From Rickettsia typhi (GTDB lineage: Bacteria; Pseudomonadota; Alphaproteobacteria; Rickettsiales; UBA1997), in contig CAMDAI010000008.1 of assembly GCA_945888585.1 (NCBI GenBank), forward strand, positions 1 to 16,186: a stretch of DNA of 16,186 nucleotides, given 5' to 3'. Below, in pieces: positions 12,596-16,186 of this stretch. The stretch's first letter is position 1. Every line of letters begins with the position of its first letter. Below the pieces are notes generated by a model. It was given only the letters and a program-made list of their open reading frames with translations. It had not been told where the DNA came from and searched no databases. The translations under genes and the position numbers were made by a program.

Positions 12596-13438
12596 TTAAA
12601 AATTAAACCTTCCACTCCCATCATTTTTTTGATAATCCCCACCTCTTATTTGATCTACACCAGTCAAGTTAACTGATTTTGATGGTGATTTTTCTTCTTC
12701 TAGACCAAGTCCAGATTTTTCCATAAAATCTTTAAAACTTCCATCATATGTTTTTAATTCGATACCTTTTTGTAAGGCTAAATTTTCTATTGCTTGGCAA
12801 GAATGTTCTTTGTTTACAGTATAAGATAGAAATCTTGATCCAAGATTATTGCATAAAAATTCTGGTTTTTCTAAACCTTGATCAATAAAAACATTAACTG
12901 TTTTTCCTTTATCACTTAGGGACATGACTGTTGCTGGATTAAACGTGTAAGCAACAACCCCATATTTACTTAGATTTGCTACCGATAGGCCCGCATTGGT
13001 TACAATATCATTATTAAGATTATTATTACCGGGCATTATAAAATAATAAATATTATTATTATTCTCCATAACCATAGATTTAGTTTCATGTTCTCCACCA
13101 ACACCAAAAATATCGCTGGAATTTTCCTTGAGAGCTTTTAAGGGATTAAGTCTGTATTTTAAAGCCTCATCACATCCTCTAGTTAATGGTTTTGAATTTA
13201 TATAAAATTCAAAATTATCATTTCTAGAATTTATTAAAAATTTGATTGTATCAATGATTCTTGCATCATCATCTCTTAAATAAGCTTCATTTATTCCATT
13301 TTTTAAAAGTTCTTTATTGCTCATTTTGTTAAGTTCTTCCGCTCTTTTTTCTACGGCATATCCAAAAATATCGTTTCCATCTGATTTAGTTGAGAATTTT
13401 CTATAAAGATCATTAGTGCTAATACTTTTATTTTCCAT
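12596..13438 (-). CDS. Unrecognised Asn-rich cytoplasmic protein, 280 aa
   Basis: I do not recognise this protein. The start ATG 13438 is supported by GGAG (13447-13444) 5 nt upstream. There is no signal peptide or membrane segment. Residues 1-60 are charged and helical (DLYRKFSTKSDGNDIF, KRAEELNKMSNKELL). The middle (about 105-190) alternates short strands with Asn runs: GVGGEHETKSMVMENNNNIYYFIMPGNNN is shown here only in part as MENNNNIYYF and PGNNNLNND. The last 30 residues are Ser, Gly and Asp-rich and look disordered (ending DGSGRFNF). Cytoplasmic location and a loose C-tail would fit a secreted effector of an intracellular bacterium, but nothing proves that. It has large empty flanks on both sides and appears to be transcribed alone. 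Confidence 0.75.
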   Translation of the reverse strand: MENKSISTNDLYRKFSTKSDGNDIFGYAVEKRAEELNKMSNKELLKNGINEAYLRDDDARIIDTIKFLINSRNDNFEFYINSKPLTRGCDEALKYRLNPLKALKENSSDIFGVGGEHETKSMVMENNNNIYYFIMPGNNNLNNDIVTNAGLSVANLSKYGVVAYTFNPATVMSLSDKGKTVNVFIDQGLEKPEFLCNNLGSRFLSYTVNKEHSCQAIENLALQKGIELKTYDGSFKDFMEKSGLGLEEEKSPSKSVNLTGVDQIRGGDYQKNDGSGRFNF

Positions 13439-13887
13439 AATTACTCCATTTATTTTATTGATAATGTAAGTATTACAATCAAGGCGGATAGATAATTAAG
13501 AAAGTATGGCAAGCAAAATCCGCAAAACTAATTTCAACATTTACTAAAAAACTTCTTTTGTATTTTTTTTGAAATACAAATTCAGTAATTTTTCTGATAA
13601 CACTATTAAATTTAAGAAGCAATAAAAATCTTTAAATAATCTTTTTCTTCATTAATTTAAAAGGATCTTTAATAAAAAGATGGGGAATTAAATTCCCCAA
13701 CGCAACAATAACTAGATCAACAAAATCAACGTTATATAGCTATAATTTATTGATAACTCTTTAAATTAATAATAGTTTTATGGCTCCAGTAATAACAAAT
13801 TTTTTACTATACTAAGTAGCAAGTAATCATAAAGTTCCAACTCTAGTAACTTTGCGGTAAGAGACTGAACTTGTTTTTTTATATTAC
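13439..13887. other. Intergenic, one terminator, no gene seen
   Basis: No credible gene in 449 nt. The only clear structure is the minus-strand terminator hairpin at 13681-13699. The segment next to 13439 should contain the promoter of the 12596-13438 gene, but in such AT-rich DNA I cannot fix its boxes. Confidence 0.5.
13670..13699 (-). terminator. Rho-independent terminator, minus strand
   Basis: TGGGGAAT-taa-ATTCCCCA (13681-13699) is a perfect 8-bp stem with four G-C pairs and a 3-nt loop. On the minus strand it is followed by TCTTTTTATT. It would end transcription coming from the racemase gene, about 190 nt upstream, before the next minus-strand gene. Confidence 0.75.
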
Positions 13888-14706
13888 CTAATCTTGCACT
13901 AGTGATATAGATTTTTTTACAACCACATCCAGCGGGTTAATAAATTTTTCAAATTGAAATTCCTGCGGTACAGCCAGCGGCAATTCAGTACATCCAAGGA
14001 TAACCGCATCCACATCAGGAAAAGCCTTTAAAACAGTTTGTAATTTTTTCCATGGGGTCTTGCTTGGCGGCAATCTTTTATCCATAGCAGAATATCCAGC
14101 TTTTATACCATCTTTACCATAGATAATATCCATAATAGTTTTTTGTTCCTCACTACCGATTTCTGGGGATACAATATTATTTAGATATTTATTATAAATT
14201 CCTGTTTTCAAGGTACCATCAGTTGCCAAAAGTAATACTTTTTTAAAACCTTTGGATTTTACAAAATTACCAGTTTCTTCAATCATATTTACTATAATTG
14301 TATCTGGTTTTTTAGCTTTATTGACATCATCTATAAAAGCATGAGCTGTATTACATGGTATAAAAATAACATCCGCACCTGAATTCTCAAGCTCTTTAAG
14401 AGAATTTACCAAAGCACTTGTAGGATTGGTATTATGTTCTGAATCTAATAAATAAGCTGTTCTATCCGGTGTTTTACAAGACATATTTGTTATAAAATGT
14501 GGAAAATCTTGGTCTTTTTTGGCACCATTTTTTACATAATGACTTAATAAAATTTTCTCCGCTTCGATAGTTGCAAAAGGTCCAAGACCACCCATGATAC
14601 CTATTGTTTTCGCTTCCGATGTTAAGACAAAAATACAACAACAAAAAGTTAACAAGATAAAAAATTTTATCATAACACTTTGTTTAAAATTTTTGATAAT
14701 ATTCAT
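13888..14706 (-). CDS. Aspartate/glutamate racemase family protein with signal peptide
   Basis: A PLP-independent amino-acid racemase of the Asp/Glu/hydantoin family (PF01177), 272 residues. The enzyme domain starts at KTIGIMGGLGPFATIEAE (33-50). The two catalytic cysteines are Cys118 in IPCNTAH and Cys239 in LGCTELP, both present, so racemisation of aspartate or glutamate is likely. Unusually, the protein begins with a positively charged stretch and a hydrophobic segment (FFILLTFCCCIFVL, 15-28) followed by TSEA-KT, a plausible signal peptidase I site, so the enzyme should act outside the cytoplasm. No lipobox is seen. A second ATG (codon 12) would also give a signal peptide. A periplasmic location suggests a role in D-amino-acid or wall metabolism or host interaction. 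Confidence 0.9.
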   Translation of the reverse strand: MNIIKNFKQSVMIKFFILLTFCCCIFVLTSEAKTIGIMGGLGPFATIEAEKILLSHYVKNGAKKDQDFPHFITNMSCKTPDRTAYLLDSEHNTNPTSALVNSLKELENSGADVIFIPCNTAHAFIDDVNKAKKPDTIIVNMIEETGNFVKSKGFKKVLLLATDGTLKTGIYNKYLNNIVSPEIGSEEQKTIMDIIYGKDGIKAGYSAMDKRLPPSKTPWKKLQTVLKAFPDVDAVILGCTELPLAVPQEFQFEKFINPLDVVVKKSISLVQD

Positions 14707-15043
14707 AAAATTCGTAATTGATTAATATTTTAGAAAAAGATTAATAACTGACTAACTAACTAATTTAGTTTAAGTTGATATTGGTTTTGGATTTTAGTTA
14801 TCAACTTTTATTTGACAATCCCAAGAATATCTTTGATGTAATGCTGAATGTCCGAGAAATAGTAGCCGTATCATCTTTGAATATATAGCAAAATCCATAT
14901 ATAAATATTCAAGAAAATAGAATTTACAGAAAATTTATATTTTTCTTAACTGTAGCTATAGAAAGTTTATCGGCTTTGTAAATAAACTTGAGCTATAAAT
15001 GATTTTGCTAAAAAACATAAAAACATACGCAAATATTAGATCC
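14707..15043. other. Divergent intergenic region, no gene seen
   Basis: These 337 nt separate the minus-strand racemase from the plus-strand exported protein and must hold the promoters of both. I see only a short ACTAACTAACTAA run near 14750 and no convincing gene, RNA or operator. Confidence 0.4.
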
Positions 15044-15937
15044 ATGAAAAAAACGATATTAATTGTTGGTATAGTAACCATTTTAACCGTATTGCCAAAT
15101 TTTTTAGATGCTAAAGAGCCAAATGTGACTAGTGAAGATGCAATTATAATTAATGAGAATAATGCGATTCAAGAAAAGATAAAAAATCCATCAGCTAAAA
15201 ATTATAATCATGATGATTTACTTAATATTCTTGCTGAAATTCAAGACGATTTGGACAATGAAGATCTAAAAGAGGCTCAAAACAAATCTGATGATATTTT
15301 AGGATATTTAAATTTTTACAAAAATATTTCTAAAAATAGTGATGCGGCTATTACCAATAGCTATGGTGGTAAAGAGGTTTTAGAATTAAAATATGGTAGC
15401 TGGTATAATCCAAAATTGGTGATTTTGCCTTTTCATAATCTTGATAATAAAAGAATCAGTTATGATTATTTAAAAGATAATGTTGATTTATCTAATTTCC
15501 GTCAAAATCAAATCATTCGAGCTAGAATCAGATATATTATTTACGATATTAAAAATGAAAATATCAGCAAAAATATCTACAATCTATTAGCCAGCATTAG
15601 TCAGGGCAACGAATCCGATATCAGAAAAAACATTGAAAATATTTATGAAAATCTTTTTAAGGATTGTGATAACAAAATTTCTCTGGTTTCAAAAATTCGT
15701 GATAACTTAACTCTGTCACGTCATTTAATTGCTAGTAAACAGTCTAAAGCTGCTGAAAATTCAGTTGGAGTAATTGATTCTCTAACAGTTAGATTAATTG
15801 AAGTAACGGCCAATAATCCTGACGAACAAAAAAGAATTAAGAATTTACGCAAAGAATTAAACACCATCGGAAAATTATCTGACGAAAATTATATTTCGCA
15901 GTGGGAAACAATTCCTGAAGAAATTGGAGAGTGGTAA
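15044..15937 (+). CDS. Unrecognised exported helical protein, 297 aa
   Basis: The start ATG 15044 gives a textbook signal peptide: MKKTILIVGIVTILTVLPNF then LDA-KEP, cleaved after about residue 23. An ATG-initiated frame from 14999 adds 15 residues in front and hides this, so I prefer the shorter form. The mature part is almost entirely amphipathic helix, with short repeated motifs of the type LL.IL.EIQDDLDNEDLKEAQ and RHLIASKQSKAAENSVGVID. The pattern of paired helices with a middle strand-like WYNPKLVILPFHN weakly recalls YfdX-family proteins, but I would not assign it. The C-terminus is EEIGEW. It is probably periplasmic. A candidate terminator lies 36 nt downstream and a DUF1328 gene follows. 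Confidence 0.8.
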   Translation: MKKTILIVGIVTILTVLPNFLDAKEPNVTSEDAIIINENNAIQEKIKNPSAKNYNHDDLLNILAEIQDDLDNEDLKEAQNKSDDILGYLNFYKNISKNSDAAITNSYGGKEVLELKYGSWYNPKLVILPFHNLDNKRISYDYLKDNVDLSNFRQNQIIRARIRYIIYDIKNENISKNIYNLLASISQGNESDIRKNIENIYENLFKDCDNKISLVSKIRDNLTLSRHLIASKQSKAAENSVGVIDSLTVRLIEVTANNPDEQKRIKNLRKELNTIGKLSDENYISQWETIPEEIGEW

Positions 15938-15972
15938 AAATACTAAAAAATGGTTTTCTCTTAAAAATTTTA

Positions 15973-15997
15973 CTAACTAAAATTATCAATTAGTTAG
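15973..15997 (+). terminator. Candidate terminator hairpin
   Basis: CTAACTAA (15973-15980) and TTAGTTAG (15990-15997) form an 8-bp stem with a 9-nt loop, followed by GTTTATTATAT, 36 nt after the upstream stop codon. The stem is AT-rich and the U-tract is weak, so confidence is low. Confidence 0.35.
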
Positions 15998-16037
15998 GTT
16001 TATTATATAGAATTTTATTAATTAATTTAAGGTTATT

Positions 16038-16186
16038 ATGTTAAGATTATCTCTTAGTTTTCTGATTCTAGCTGTTATAGCAGCGGTTCTTGGTTTTTCC
16101 AATATTGCAATAGTTTCTGTAGAAATTGCAAAATTTTTATTCCTATTGTTTTTAGTATTATTTATAATTTCTTTGGTATTTGGAAT
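16038..16186 (+). CDS. DUF1328 small membrane protein (YtjA-like), partial
   Basis: The gene is cut by the window end after 49 codons. The translation begins MLRLSLSFLILAVIAAVLGF and continues through IAKFLFLLFLVLFIISLVFG. This matches the short DUF1328 family (PF07043, usually about 54 residues), with two hydrophobic helices and a conserved AAVLGF and IAKxLFxxFLVLFxxSLVFG pattern. It lies in the inner membrane; no function is established for the family. AAGG precedes the ATG by a few bases. Confidence 0.88.
   Translation, partial: MLRLSLSFLILAVIAAVLGFSNIAIVSVEIAKFLFLLFLVLFIISLVFG

Noticed and set aside
1..16186. CRISPR array
   Set aside because: No set of regularly spaced repeats with unique spacers was seen; the tandem repeats found are pairs only.

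Overview
The window is very AT-rich and looks like the chromosome of an alphaproteobacterium, probably Rickettsiales-like. The main taxonomic clue is a 5-aminolevulinate synthase (HemA, the C4 route to heme), which in bacteria is typical of alphaproteobacteria. Low GC, short proteins rich in Asn, Lys and Ile, and a lone tRNA-Ala fit that group. The assignment is inference.

Layout. (1) Positions 244-2163, minus strand: hemA, engB and a 39-residue membrane peptide, packed with a 1-nt gap and a 1-nt overlap. (2) Positions 2304-2379: an intact tRNA-Ala(TGC). (3) Positions 2355-12123: an integrated mobile element of about 9.7 kb. The 3' end of the tRNA, plus 15 nt of flank, is repeated at 12059-12123 (65 nt, two mismatches, last 40 nt perfect). 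A P4-type tyrosine integrase lies just inside the right end, and paired 11-nt-period repeats near both ends look like integrase arm sites. (4) Positions 12124-16186: chromosomal flank with an unrecognised Asn-rich protein, an aspartate/glutamate racemase with a signal peptide, an unrecognised exported helical protein and the start of a DUF1328 small membrane protein.

Inside the element the plus-strand half is control and recombination: an XRE repressor overlapping an ImmA/IrrE metallopeptidase, an AlpA/Xis-like small HTH protein, an HTH plus zinc-ribbon protein, a second and different tyrosine recombinase, and a possible permuted-papain protein. The minus-strand half is defence-like: an Abi-family HEPN protein, then 24 nt later a very large protein with an Mrr-like nuclease domain, a DEAH helicase and about seven Helicase-Associated repeats. 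The large gene is broken by a frameshift at a seven-A run between helicase motifs III and V.

The most interesting part is the roughly 190-nt gap upstream of the HEPN gene. It holds two hairpins, one a 44-nt block that is 50% GC in a far more AT-rich background. Abi-family HEPN genes are known to be preceded by conserved structured RNAs, so this is a candidate RNA partner or antitoxin. The element would then carry an RNA-controlled HEPN toxin in an operon with a nuclease-helicase, beside a peptidase-triggered repressor switch.
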